From assembly GCA_903821335.1 (NCBI GenBank), contig CAIJKV010000005.1:1-64000 (forward strand): a stretch of 64,000 bases of DNA, read 5' to 3'. This DNA comes from an uncultured beta proteobacterium. Its GTDB lineage: Bacteria; Pseudomonadota; Gammaproteobacteria; Burkholderiales; Burkholderiaceae_B. The notes under the pieces are model-generated. The model was not told where the DNA came from. It saw only the letters and a list, made by a program, of their open reading frames with translations, and searched no databases. Below are positions 44,969 to 53,188 of this stretch, in pieces (position 1 is the stretch's first letter; each line of letters starts with the position of its first letter). A program made the position numbers and the translations under genes.

Positions 44969-45661
44969 TTACCAGGAAGTGTTGAATTGCTTGCGAAGCA
45001 CGTCGATCGCTTCGTCAGACAGTGGGGCCGCACTGCATGCGCTGCGCAACCACAATTTTGCCGTTTCCTCCAGCTCTTCGAGCGTGGCCATGGCGCTTGA
45101 AAGCGAGTCGTTCCAGACCTGAGGCCCGAGCCGTTCGCACATCACGGCAAGCAGGGTCTGGCCACGTCGTGCATGCAGAACAATCTGCTGCTCGACCAGA
45201 TCCGCCACCTGCGGATCTCCCGGACGAAAATAGGGGATCAGGGGCACATGACCGACCTTCATCACGTAATACGGCGTGAGAGGAGGCAGGATGTCGGTCG
45301 GACTCCAGACGCCACGCAGCGTCAGGTCGACCAGATGCGATGAATGCGTGTGGATCACACAGCCCGCGCCGGGTGCCGCCGCATAAATGCGCTGATGAAG
45401 CGCCAGGGTTTTGCTTGCGCGGTCGCCTGCCGTTTGTTGCCCGTGCTCATCAACATGCGCGAGCCGTTCCGGATCGAGAAACCCCAGGCAAGCGTCAGTC
45501 GGGGTAATCAGGAACCCGCCGCCCGCCACGACCGGGATGCGCACGCTGATGTTGCCGGTTGATCCGTGCACATAGCCGCGCTCGAAAAGGCTACGGCCGA
45601 CGCGACAGACTTCTTCACGCAAAAATCCTGAGTCAGCGCAGTGAGTGGACACGGCCATCAT
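44969..45661 (-). CDS. otnC: 3-oxo-tetronate 4-phosphate decarboxylase (class II aldolase family)
   Basis: 230-aa class II aldolase/adducin-fold enzyme. The start ATG at 45661 overlaps the otnK stop (ATGA); a second ATG follows directly. The open frame extends further upstream within otnK but is a shadow there. YVHGSTGNISVR is the phosphate-binding start, CVIHTHSSHLVDLT carries zinc-binding His residues and PYYVMKVGHVPLIPY is also family-typical. Decarboxylates 3-oxo-tetronate-4-phosphate to dihydroxyacetone phosphate in the cytoplasm, in the otnK-otnC-denD operon. Confidence 0.9.
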   Translation of the reverse strand: MMAVSTHCADSGFLREEVCRVGRSLFERGYVHGSTGNISVRIPVVAGGGFLITPTDACLGFLDPERLAHVDEHGQQTAGDRASKTLALHQRIYAAAPGAGCVIHTHSSHLVDLTLRGVWSPTDILPPLTPYYVMKVGHVPLIPYFRPGDPQVADLVEQQIVLHARRGQTLLAVMCERLGPQVWNDSLSSAMATLEELEETAKLWLRSACSAAPLSDEAIDVLRKQFNTSW

Positions 45662-46929
45662 GTGATCCTGTCGAAGGCCTTGGCAAAGAAATCGGGAGTC
45701 CCGAAATTGCCTGATTTCAGGGCGATGTGCATCAAGTCGCCAGCCACCGCGCAACGTGCGGCACACCAAGGCACACCCGGATCAATCTGGGCGCCAATCT
45801 GCAACTGCTCCATGCCAAGCGCCTGCACCACGGCACCCGATGTTTCACCACCGGCCACCACCAGTTGTCTGACACCGGCGCGGACCAGGCCCTGCGCGAT
45901 GCGGGCAAGTGCCTGTTCGACTCTCTCTCCGGCCTGCTGTACGCCCAGTTCAAGCTGCACGCGTTTCAGGTCGTCGGGATTGGCCGTTGAATAAATCAGC
46001 ACAGGGCCCTGCGCAAGCGCAGGGATCGCCCACGCGAGCACGGTCTCGATGACCGTATCGTCACCATCAACCAGGCTCAGGGGATCGAGTGCAAGCGCCG
46101 GACGACCCGACTGTAAAAAGGCAGCCACCTGCGTGTTGGTCGCGCGTGAGCAGCTGCCCGAGATGATCGCTTTCAAACCCTGCGCGGCAGGGAGTGCCGA
46201 CGCGGCAGGATTGGGGGCAATGCCGAAATTGGCCGGCAAACCAATCGCCACGCCGGACCCTGCAGTCACCAGCGGCATGTCAGAGAGGGCCGGACCGAGT
46301 CGCTGCAAGTCGGCATTGCTGATCGCGTCAACCACTGCGATCCCGACGCCGTCGGCGCGCAAGGCCGCGATGCGGGCACGAATGGCTGCCTCGCCTTGGG
46401 CGACCACCGTGTAGTCGATCAGGCCAACCTTGTGGCGCGTCTGTGGCTGCAGCACGCGTGTCAGGCAGGCATCGGTCATCGGCGTCAGCGGGTGATCCTG
46501 CATGCCGCTTTCGTGCAGCAACACATCGCCCACGAACAAATAGCCCTTGAACACGGTGCGCCCCGCGTCGGGGAAGGCAGGTGTTGCAATGGTGAAGTCT
46601 GTGCCGAGCGCATCCATCAGCGCGTCAGTCACGGGCCCGATATTGCCAGTGGGCGTTGAATCAAACGTCGAACAGTATTTGAAATAAATTTGTTGCGCGC
46701 CCTGGGCACGCAACCATGCCAGCGCCTCGACTGACTGGCGTGCAGCCGCAGCGGGCGCGATCGTGCGTGACTTGAGCGACACCACGACCGCGTCAACCTC
46801 GGCGTCGAGCGGATGCGCAGGAACGCCTATCGTTTGCACCACCCGCATGCCCGATCGCACGAGGTTATTGGCCAAGTCCGTGGCACCGGTAAAATCGTCG
46901 GCGATGCAACCCAGTAAAAGTTTTTTCAT
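45658..46929 (-). CDS. otnK: 3-oxo-tetronate kinase (DUF1537/four-carbon acid sugar kinase)
   Basis: 423-aa OtnK-type kinase phosphorylating 3-oxo-tetronate. The ATG at 46929 gives the family start KLLLGCIADDFTGATDLANN; the longer frame upstream lacks similarity. FKYCSTFDSTPTGNIGPV near residues 95-112 and the C-terminal nucleotide-binding domain with VVAGGETSGAVVQALG near 360 are typical. It is the first gene of the operon with otnC and denD. The 125-base gap upstream to the convergent-in-space DoxX gene contains no recognised site. Confidence 0.92.
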   Translation of the reverse strand: MKKLLLGCIADDFTGATDLANNLVRSGMRVVQTIGVPAHPLDAEVDAVVVSLKSRTIAPAAAARQSVEALAWLRAQGAQQIYFKYCSTFDSTPTGNIGPVTDALMDALGTDFTIATPAFPDAGRTVFKGYLFVGDVLLHESGMQDHPLTPMTDACLTRVLQPQTRHKVGLIDYTVVAQGEAAIRARIAALRADGVGIAVVDAISNADLQRLGPALSDMPLVTAGSGVAIGLPANFGIAPNPAASALPAAQGLKAIISGSCSRATNTQVAAFLQSGRPALALDPLSLVDGDDTVIETVLAWAIPALAQGPVLIYSTANPDDLKRVQLELGVQQAGERVEQALARIAQGLVRAGVRQLVVAGGETSGAVVQALGMEQLQIGAQIDPGVPWCAARCAVAGDLMHIALKSGNFGTPDFFAKAFDRIT

Positions 46930-47054
46930 GATCCGGGTGAAACAAAACCCAGCGTGCGCTGGACATTGCACAGTATGCCCGAAATCATCACTCGGGTGAC
47001 ACGATGCAACGTCCGCTGAGCTGGGTTCAGGCACGGTTTTCCTGCAACACGGGT

Positions 47055-47465
47055 TTAGTTGCCGCGCTTGGCGTCAAGGCTCCAGCCGCCGGCACCAAAG
47101 GCCACCAGGAACAGCAGGCCACCCACGACAGCGATGTTCTTGTAGAACAACAAAGACACGATCATGTGCTGCTCAGCCGGGGCCGCCCAGTAGGCGTGGA
47201 AGAAAAACGAGGCGACCAGCGTGAAGACAGCCAGCACCAGCGCTGCGGTACGGGTGCCAAAACCGATCACCAGTGCGATACCACCCGCGACCTCAACAAT
47301 CAGGGCAATCACCGCCGAGACTGCTGGCATCGGCATGCCCACCGAGGCGATGTAGCCAACTGTTGCTGCGAAGCCAGTGAGTTTGGCAATGCCAGCAGGC
47401 AGAAACAGCGAAGCCATCAATAATCGGCCAAGAAACGAGAGAGGGTTCTGAAGAACGGTGAACAT
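47055..47465 (-). CDS. DoxX-family membrane protein
   Basis: 136-aa four-helix inner-membrane protein of the DoxX type: FLGRLLMASLFLPAGIAKL, AVIALIVEVAGGIALVIGFG, AALVLAVFTLVASFFFH and VVGGLLFLVAFGAGGWS are the helices. AAAGGAAAG lies before the ATG. DoxX proteins are linked with redox or sulfur stress in some organisms but mostly unassigned. It lies downstream of a pirin gene on the same strand, a common pairing, with a hexanucleotide repeat in the gap. Confidence 0.9.
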   Translation of the reverse strand: MFTVLQNPLSFLGRLLMASLFLPAGIAKLTGFAATVGYIASVGMPMPAVSAVIALIVEVAGGIALVIGFGTRTAALVLAVFTLVASFFFHAYWAAPAEQHMIVSLLFYKNIAVVGGLLFLVAFGAGGWSLDAKRGN

Positions 47466-47521
47466 GGTGCTTTCCTTTAAATACGCTGGGATTCAGCTAT
47501 AAAATAGTGTGAAAAAATTAC

Positions 47522-47551
47522 AAAATCAAAATCAAAATCAAAATCAAAATC
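47522..47551. repeat. Hexanucleotide microsatellite, five AAAATC units
   Basis: Five perfect AAAATC copies in the 100-base gap between the pirin stop and the DoxX start, about 57 bases before the DoxX start codon. Simple repeats of this size near promoters can change length by slippage and alter expression. Confidence 0.9.
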
Positions 47552-47565
47552 AACATTCAAATTTT

Positions 47566-48267
47566 CTAGGCAGCAAGGTCAAACACCAGCACTTCGGCGT
47601 CCAGGCCCTGCGTCAACGACACCATGCTTTCCTGGTCCAACAGGGCGGCATCACCCGCGACCAACTGCAGGCCATTGACCAGCAACTCGCCACGCACCAG
47701 GAACACGTAACCCTTGCGCTGAGGATTCAGTGCGAGATGCGCCTCTTGCGCGCCATCAAGCAAACCGGCGTACAACGAGGCGTCGGCATGCAGGGTGACC
47801 GACCCGTTCGTGCCCTCTGGTGACGCGACCAGTCTCAACTTGCCGCGTTTGTCCGCAGCAGGAAAGGTCTTCTGCTCATACCCGGGCTCAATGCCCTGCA
47901 CATTCGGCTCAATCCAGATCTGCAGAAAATGTGTTGTCTGGCCTTGCGCATGATTGAATTCGCTGTGACGCACGCCGCTACCCGCACTCATGCGCTGCAC
48001 ATCGCCGGGCGGGATGCCCTTGACGTTGCCCATGCTGTCCTTGTGAGCAAGATTGCCTTCCAGGACATAACTGATGATTTCCATGTCGCGATGACCATGG
48101 GTGCCAAATCCCTTGCCTGGTTCAATGCGGTCTTCATTGATCACCCGCAAATTTCCCCAGCCCATGTGGGCCTCGTCAAGGTAATTGGCAAAGGAAAAGC
48201 TGTGGAACGACCTGAGCCAGCCGTGATCGGCGTACCCGCGTTCCTGCGATCGGCGAAGCTTGATCAT
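47566..48267 (-). CDS. Pirin-family protein
   Basis: 233-aa bicupin pirin-like protein. Metal ligands appear in GFGTHGHRDMEIISYVLEG (His, His, Glu near residues 56-72) and SGVRHSEFNH near 98-107 supplies a further His. The second cupin is degenerate (HLALNPQRKGYVFLVRGEL). Some bacterial pirins have quercetinase-like activity or act on pyruvate dehydrogenase, but the function here is not known. It is divergent from the LysR gene at 48401 and upstream of DoxX, so a redox-linked LysR/pirin/DoxX set is likely. Confidence 0.92.
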   Translation of the reverse strand: MIKLRRSQERGYADHGWLRSFHSFSFANYLDEAHMGWGNLRVINEDRIEPGKGFGTHGHRDMEIISYVLEGNLAHKDSMGNVKGIPPGDVQRMSAGSGVRHSEFNHAQGQTTHFLQIWIEPNVQGIEPGYEQKTFPAADKRGKLRLVASPEGTNGSVTLHADASLYAGLLDGAQEAHLALNPQRKGYVFLVRGELLVNGLQLVAGDAALLDQESMVSLTQGLDAEVLVFDLAA

Positions 48268-48355
48268 GATGACATTGCCTTTTTTGTCCCTGAGTCAGGG
48301 TCTTGTTTGCATGAGTGAAACTTTAAAGCTGACAAGGGTGCTGATCATCAAGCCA

Positions 48356-48371
48356 AATTGATGGCATCATT
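48356..48371. promoter_or_regulatory. Candidate LysR box between pirin and LysR genes
   Basis: AATTGATGGCATCATT, containing the symmetric TGATG-G-CATCA, lies in the 133-base divergent gap about 30 bases before the LysR start, a place typical for autoregulatory LysR sites. Confidence 0.4.
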
Positions 48372-48400
48372 CAAATATTCTGAACGATAATGGAAATATC

Positions 48401-49342
48401 ATGCGAAAACCGCAAGATGTTCTGACCCCGGAAGCGCTCGGCATGCTGCAGACGATTGCTGAAACGGGGAGTTTTGCCGCGGCGTCCCGCAAACTGGGCC
48501 TGGTGCCCAGCGCCCTGACTTACCGGGTGCGGCAACTCGAGGACGCCCTGGATGTGCTGCTGTTCGACCGTCGTTCGCGTCAGGCAAAACCCACGGCGGC
48601 CGGCCAGGAACTCATGCGCGAGAGCGCCAAACTCCTTGAAGACCTGGATGCCATCGCCAACCGCGTCAAGCGCATTGCGACAGGCTGGGAAGCCCAGTTC
48701 ACCATCGCCGTGGACACCATCATCGCGCGTGCGGCGATCATGGAGTTATGCGCAGCCTTTTTGGCCACAAACCCACCGACACGCCTGCGACTGCGCGACG
48801 AGGCGTTATCGGGAACAATCTCTGCGCTCAACAATGGTCAGGCTGACCTGGCGATCGGAGTTCCCGAGGAAGCCATGATGGTCGGCCGGGCCATCCATCA
48901 TCAGCCTATCGGCGACGTGTCGTTTGTATTTGCCGTCGCGCCGCACCACCCGCTGGCCAGCGCAGACGAGCCCCTCGCGCCGGAACAGACAGCAAAGTAT
49001 CGCGTGATCTCGGTCGCTGACTCCGTGCAGCGCGGCAGCGGCATGACCATCGGCGTGACACGCGGACAGGACGTCATGACCGTTGCCACCATGCAAGAAA
49101 AAATGGACGCGCAGATACGCGGGCTGGGTGGTGGTTTTGTACCCGAGGCCATGGCACTGCCCTACCTGGAAAGTGGTCGTCTGGTCATCAAGACCGTTGC
49201 GCAACCCGAACGCATCACGAGTCTGCGTTACGCCTGGCGGCAAAGCGACACACAACCCGGCCGCGCGTTGCAGTGGTGGCTTGAGCGCCTGGCGCAACCC
49301 ACCACGCGCGAGGCACTGCTCACGCGGCATCGCACGGCCTGA
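48401..49342 (+). CDS. LysR-family transcriptional regulator
   Basis: 313-aa LysR-type regulator. The helix-turn-helix is residues 8-65 (GSFAAASRKLGLVPSALTYR, QLEDALDVLLFDR), with an effector domain from about residue 90 (WEAQFTIAVDTIIARAAIM). Divergent from the pirin/DoxX pair, which it probably controls, and convergent with a small exported-protein gene. The effector is unknown. Confidence 0.93.
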   Translation: MRKPQDVLTPEALGMLQTIAETGSFAAASRKLGLVPSALTYRVRQLEDALDVLLFDRRSRQAKPTAAGQELMRESAKLLEDLDAIANRVKRIATGWEAQFTIAVDTIIARAAIMELCAAFLATNPPTRLRLRDEALSGTISALNNGQADLAIGVPEEAMMVGRAIHHQPIGDVSFVFAVAPHHPLASADEPLAPEQTAKYRVISVADSVQRGSGMTIGVTRGQDVMTVATMQEKMDAQIRGLGGGFVPEAMALPYLESGRLVIKTVAQPERITSLRYAWRQSDTQPGRALQWWLERLAQPTTREALLTRHRTA

Positions 49343-49351
49343 GGATCGTGA

Positions 49352-49798
49352 TTACTTCTCCATTTTGACGGTCACGCCACTGGCACCCAGGTTGAACTGC
49401 AGGCCTTGCTGCGTGCTTTGCAAACGCATGATGACGCCATTCTCGTTCTTGAGCACGGTGCCACCCACGCCGCCACCCAGAGTGATGTTGCCGTCCAGCT
49501 TGGCATAAGTGCCCGGGAATTTAGACATGTCGGCCAAGTCATACACCTCGCCCGACGCGGCTAGTTTGGAGATGCCGATATTGGCACCCAGGCTGATGCC
49601 ACCAATCTTGAACGGATACTTTTTACCCTTGTAGGTCAACTCGCCACCCCCTACGCTGCCGCCCACGATCAGACCAAACTGCGTCTCATTGATGGTCACG
49701 GTTCCGGATGGTTTCTTGGCTTCCTGGGCATACACCGCGCCTGCGGACATCACTGCCAGGCCCAGCACGGCAGCAGTCAGAATTTTGCGTATTTTCAT
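49352..49798 (-). CDS. Exported glycine-rich small protein, function unknown
   Basis: 148-aa protein with a clear Sec signal peptide (KIRKILTAAVLGLAVMSAGAVYAQ). The mature part is beta-rich and glycine-rich: FGLIVGGSVGGGELTYKGKKYPF, here seen as LIVGGSVGGGELTYKG, then SLGANIGISKLAASGEVYDL, GNITLGGGVGGTVLKNENGV and QGLQFNLGASGV. I recognise this as a pattern of uncharacterised exported proteins but cannot assign a family. Probably periplasmic or outer-membrane associated. It converges on the LysR gene with a 9-base gap. Confidence 0.8.
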   Translation of the reverse strand: MKIRKILTAAVLGLAVMSAGAVYAQEAKKPSGTVTINETQFGLIVGGSVGGGELTYKGKKYPFKIGGISLGANIGISKLAASGEVYDLADMSKFPGTYAKLDGNITLGGGVGGTVLKNENGVIMRLQSTQQGLQFNLGASGVTVKMEK

Positions 49799-50014
49799 GA
49801 TGATTCAATTCCTGAAGTTTCGTTCAACACCAACCCCACACCCAAACAGAACATGACCAGAGGGTCAACAAAGCGTGCGTGCAGGACAACGCACTCAGGT
49901 TAACACCCGCCCAGGACACTTGCCGCCCTTCAATCAGTTATAAATCCATATTCAGCTGTGCGTCGACCGAAACCACGCGTCTGACTCTGCACGATCTGTA
50001 GAGACGTATAAAAA

Positions 50015-52150
50015 TTGAATCACCGGAGATTCCATGCACACCGACCTGCGATCGAAAAAAAAGTGCGCAAGCTTGTTGGCCAGCCAGTCATGGTTGACAG
50101 CCACCCTGGGGTCGGCGCGATACTGGGCACCGCCACTGTGATCAAGTCCGTGCCCGACGGCAACACCCTGAGCGTGGCGTCCAATCACCCGATCACTTTC
50201 GCCCCGCGCATTCTGTTCCTGAGCGAAGATCCGGCAATCATTCAGGCACAGCTTGTCGGGACGCAACTGAAGCCAGACGCTGCGGGCAAGTTACGGGACG
50301 ACGTGTCGACTGACGAGATTTCGCCCCTGCCCATCATGGTGCACTTCGATGACCAGCTTGGGCGCTACCCCTATACCGGCCTGAGCGTGGGTGCTCAACT
50401 GCCGGTCGGGCGTGACGCCATCCGCACGGCCGGAATCGAGGTTGTCGTCGCGGGAAAACGCTACGGCAAGGGCAGCTCGCGCGAACACAGCGTGGTCGCC
50501 GAGCAAGCGGCGGGTGTGCGCCTCATCATCGCCGAAAGTTTTGAACGGATCTACCGTCAGAACGCTGACAACCTTGGCCTGTTCACCTCGTCGGACTTCG
50601 GCCTGATTGAGCGAATCAGGCGGGGTGAACCCATTTCGCTTGATGAACTGCTGGTGGGACGCGACGCCGTTGCCGCCGCAATTCTTCGGGTGGGCGGCCT
50701 GCTCCACTACGGCCAGCTGAAGTTGCGTGCGGCGAGCGCCACTGCGGCAGCACCGACGACCAGGCCTCTCACGCTATTTGAAAAAATCGTTGCGCGACAT
50801 CTGCTGTCGAACGAAGACGCGCCGGGTTGGCTGCGCGCCGGCGAAGGTGGTTTTGTGCGTGCTGATTTGCGCTTCATTCATGAGTACTACACCGGCATGG
50901 CGGCGCACGTGCTCGACAAGCACTTTGGCGACACGCTGACCTTGCACGATCCCGCGACCATCCTCTGTTTTGAAGACCACCTGTCGTATGTGCATCGCAG
51001 CCCGGTGCACTTGAAACACGGCCTGGTGGGTGGGGTCAAGGCACTGTCAGTCGCGCACCGCAACTTTGTCCGGCGCCACAATCTGACAGATCACGGCTAC
51101 CTGCAACAGCTTGATGCCGGGGACCCGAACAACACAGGATCGCAAGGCATCTCGCACGCGCTGATGACGGAAAATTATGCGCTCCCTGGCCAACTGATCG
51201 CGGGAACGGATTCACATACGCCGCACAGTGGCGCCGTGGGTTGCGTCGCGTTTGGCGTGGGCACCACTGACATGGCCAACGCCTTCGTGACCGGGGCGGT
51301 GCGCTTTACCATGCCCGAGACGTTGCGCATCAACGTGCGCGGCCCCCTGTCGGCCGGCATCACGGCCAAAGACGTCGTGCTGCACTTGCTGGCCGACCGG
51401 GCGATTCGTGCCGGCGCAGGCGTGGGCAAGGTGTTCGAATTCGGGGGCTCCGCCGTGCGGGCAATGTCCGTCGATGAACGCGCAACGCTCACCAACATGA
51501 CTGCCGAGCTGGGTGGTTTCACCGGGCTGGTCGAACCCGACGAACAGAGTGTGCTTTTCATCAAGGAACGACGGGGTATCGATGTCGTCCTCGAACCCTG
51601 GATGAAGAGTGACGCGGGTGCGACGTATGCCAAGACAATCGAGATCGATGGAACCGTGCTCACACCCATGGTGGCGCGCCCCGGCGACCCCGGCAATGGC
51701 GTTGCACTGTCGTCACTCACGGATCGGGTCGCCATCGACATCGCCTATGGGGGTTCCTGCACGGCAGGCAAACGGGAAGACTTCGATCAGTACTACGCGG
51801 TGCTGTCCTGGGCTGCAGCGCGTGGGCTGAAAACGGCTCCCGGCGTCAGCCTCTATCTGCAATACGGCACGCAAGGCGTGCGCGACTACTGTGTGGAAAA
51901 AGGCTATCTCGCCGCTTTCGAAGCAGTGGGTGCGGAAATCCTCCAGCCCGCCTGTGGCGCGTGTGCCAACTGCGGCCCGGGGTCGTCTTCCGAATCCGGT
52001 CAGGTCACTGTCAGCGCGATCAATCGCAATTTTCCGGGCAGGTCGGGTCCGGGAGATGTCTGGCTGGCCAGCCCGGCCACCGTTGCGGCGAGCGCCATCG
52101 CCGGCAAACTGGTTTCGTTTGCAGAGCTTGTGGCAAGCACCATGCCGTGA
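50015..52150 (+). CDS. Aconitase-family hydro-lyase with N-terminal swivel domain and Bug-derived 5' end
   Basis: The open frame (711 codons) has three parts. Codons about 17-65 (VRKLVGQPVMVDSHPG, VPDGNTLSVASNHPIT) are the middle of a Bug receptor, without signal peptide or first lobe. From about codon 66 (RILFLSEDPAIIQAQ) an aconitase-superfamily swivel domain follows, with YGKGSSREHSVVAEQAAG. From about 240 is the 4Fe-4S catalytic domain, with GTDSHTPHSGAVG and the cluster cysteines in GGSCTAGKR and CGACANCGPG. The swivel-first order resembles AcnB rather than LeuCD. The start is unclear: no in-frame codon has a good ribosome-binding site, while the ATG at 50034 with CGGAG is in another frame joined through A AAA AAG. 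Likely dehydrates or isomerises a hydroxy-tricarboxylate. Confidence 0.85.
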   Translation: MNHRRFHAHRPAIEKKVRKLVGQPVMVDSHPGVGAILGTATVIKSVPDGNTLSVASNHPITFAPRILFLSEDPAIIQAQLVGTQLKPDAAGKLRDDVSTDEISPLPIMVHFDDQLGRYPYTGLSVGAQLPVGRDAIRTAGIEVVVAGKRYGKGSSREHSVVAEQAAGVRLIIAESFERIYRQNADNLGLFTSSDFGLIERIRRGEPISLDELLVGRDAVAAAILRVGGLLHYGQLKLRAASATAAAPTTRPLTLFEKIVARHLLSNEDAPGWLRAGEGGFVRADLRFIHEYYTGMAAHVLDKHFGDTLTLHDPATILCFEDHLSYVHRSPVHLKHGLVGGVKALSVAHRNFVRRHNLTDHGYLQQLDAGDPNNTGSQGISHALMTENYALPGQLIAGTDSHTPHSGAVGCVAFGVGTTDMANAFVTGAVRFTMPETLRINVRGPLSAGITAKDVVLHLLADRAIRAGAGVGKVFEFGGSAVRAMSVDERATLTNMTAELGGFTGLVEPDEQSVLFIKERRGIDVVLEPWMKSDAGATYAKTIEIDGTVLTPMVARPGDPGNGVALSSLTDRVAIDIAYGGSCTAGKREDFDQYYAVLSWAAARGLKTAPGVSLYLQYGTQGVRDYCVEKGYLAAFEAVGAEILQPACGACANCGPGSSSESGQVTVSAINRNFPGRSGPGDVWLASPATVAASAIAGKLVSFAELVASTMP
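50034..50141 (+). other. Short leader frame ending in TGA that contains an in-frame A AAA AAG slippery heptamer
   Basis: ATG at 50034 preceded by CCGGAGATTCC opens a 35-codon frame ending at TGA 50139-50141. Codons 8-10 are AAA AAA AAG within an eight-A run (50055-50062), so the heptamer A AAA AAG at 50057-50063 is read in the phase known for -1 frameshifting in E. coli dnaX. A -1 slip there joins this start exactly to the aconitase frame. Whether slippage happens is not shown by the sequence. Confidence 0.55.
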
Positions 52151-52237
52151 CGCCAAGCCGTTTACCATCGCAAGAATCGGGTGGAGTTTTTCCGCCACAT
52201 CCTTAAACTGGCCACTCACCCCACAGGCCGCCATATC

Positions 52238-53122
52238 ATGTCCGAGATTCAACCGCCATCGGTGCATTACCAGACGATCGCGCGCGCCATCCGCTACATC
52301 CGGACGCACGCGGGTGTTCAACCGACGCTGGCCGACGTTGCCGCTGCAGTCGGCTTGAGCGAACACCACCTGCAACGTGTCTTTTCCGAGTGGGCCGGTA
52401 TTTCGCCCAAGCGATTCCTGCAATACCTGACCAAAGAGCATGCGAGACAGTGCTTGCGAGCCTCGGCGGACGTATTGAGCACCTCTTTGCACGTTGGGCT
52501 GTCCGGACCCGGACGCCTGCATGACCTGATGGTGACATGCGAGGCCATGACACCGGGCGAGGTGCAGACGGGCGGGCTCGGCGTCGAGATCGGTACCGGT
52601 ATTGCCCGAACACCTTTTGGGCATTGCCTGCTTGGCTGGACCACTCGCGGCCTTTGTTTTCTGCAGTTTTTCGACTGCGAGGCACGTCAAAGTCATGTGC
52701 CCGCAGACGATGCGACTGAAAGTGATGTGCAACCCGTCCTTGCACAACTTCAGAGCCAGTGGCCTGCGGCGCATGTCGTGCGCGATGATGCGCAGGGCCA
52801 GCGCTCGGCGGACCTGATCTTTTCCAGGACCGCCCGGCCAGGCACGTTGCACCTTCTGCTGCGCGGCACCAATTTCCAGCTCAAGGTCTGGGAGGCCTTG
52901 CTACGCCTGCAGCCCGGCCAACTTCTGTCGTATGGACAGCTGGCACAACGCGCGGGCAGCCCCAAAGCCGCGCGCGCAGTCGGCACGGCCATGGCAGCCA
53001 ACACGATCGGCTACCTGATCCCCTGCCACCGGGTGATCAGGGAAACGGGTGACAGCGGACAATATCGCTGGAGCCCGGAACGCAAGGCCGCCATGCTGGC
53101 CTGGGAGCAGGCCACGGCCTGA
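52238..53122 (+). CDS. Ada-like AraC/methylated-DNA-protein cysteine methyltransferase
   Basis: 294-aa protein with an AraC-type DNA-binding domain (residues ~10-105, with TLADVAAAVGLSEHHLQRVF) fused to an O6-methylguanine-DNA methyltransferase domain whose acceptor Cys is in IPCHRVI near residue 262. RAVGTAMAANTIG precedes it. The N-terminal phosphotriester domain of full Ada is absent. It probably repairs O6-alkylguanine by irreversible self-alkylation and may regulate its own expression. The ATG at 52238 lacks a strong ribosome-binding site; an upstream in-frame start at 52181 is possible. Confidence 0.92.
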   Translation: MSEIQPPSVHYQTIARAIRYIRTHAGVQPTLADVAAAVGLSEHHLQRVFSEWAGISPKRFLQYLTKEHARQCLRASADVLSTSLHVGLSGPGRLHDLMVTCEAMTPGEVQTGGLGVEIGTGIARTPFGHCLLGWTTRGLCFLQFFDCEARQSHVPADDATESDVQPVLAQLQSQWPAAHVVRDDAQGQRSADLIFSRTARPGTLHLLLRGTNFQLKVWEALLRLQPGQLLSYGQLAQRAGSPKAARAVGTAMAANTIGYLIPCHRVIRETGDSGQYRWSPERKAAMLAWEQATA

Positions 53123-53188
53123 CTTGCGGGCACCGCCGCCAGCCAGTAGCATCGACGTCATCTTTTCACCCAAACATGGACTCCCTCA

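Noticed and set aside
47515-47560. CRISPR-like short repeats
   Set aside because: Uninterrupted 6-base tandem units with no spacers; this is a microsatellite. No CRISPR array, IS element, phage gene, rRNA or tRNA was seen anywhere in the window.
49952-50266. Reverse-strand 104-codon frame over the Bug/aconitase junction
   Set aside because: Antisense to a recognisable Bug fragment and swivel domain; no family features.
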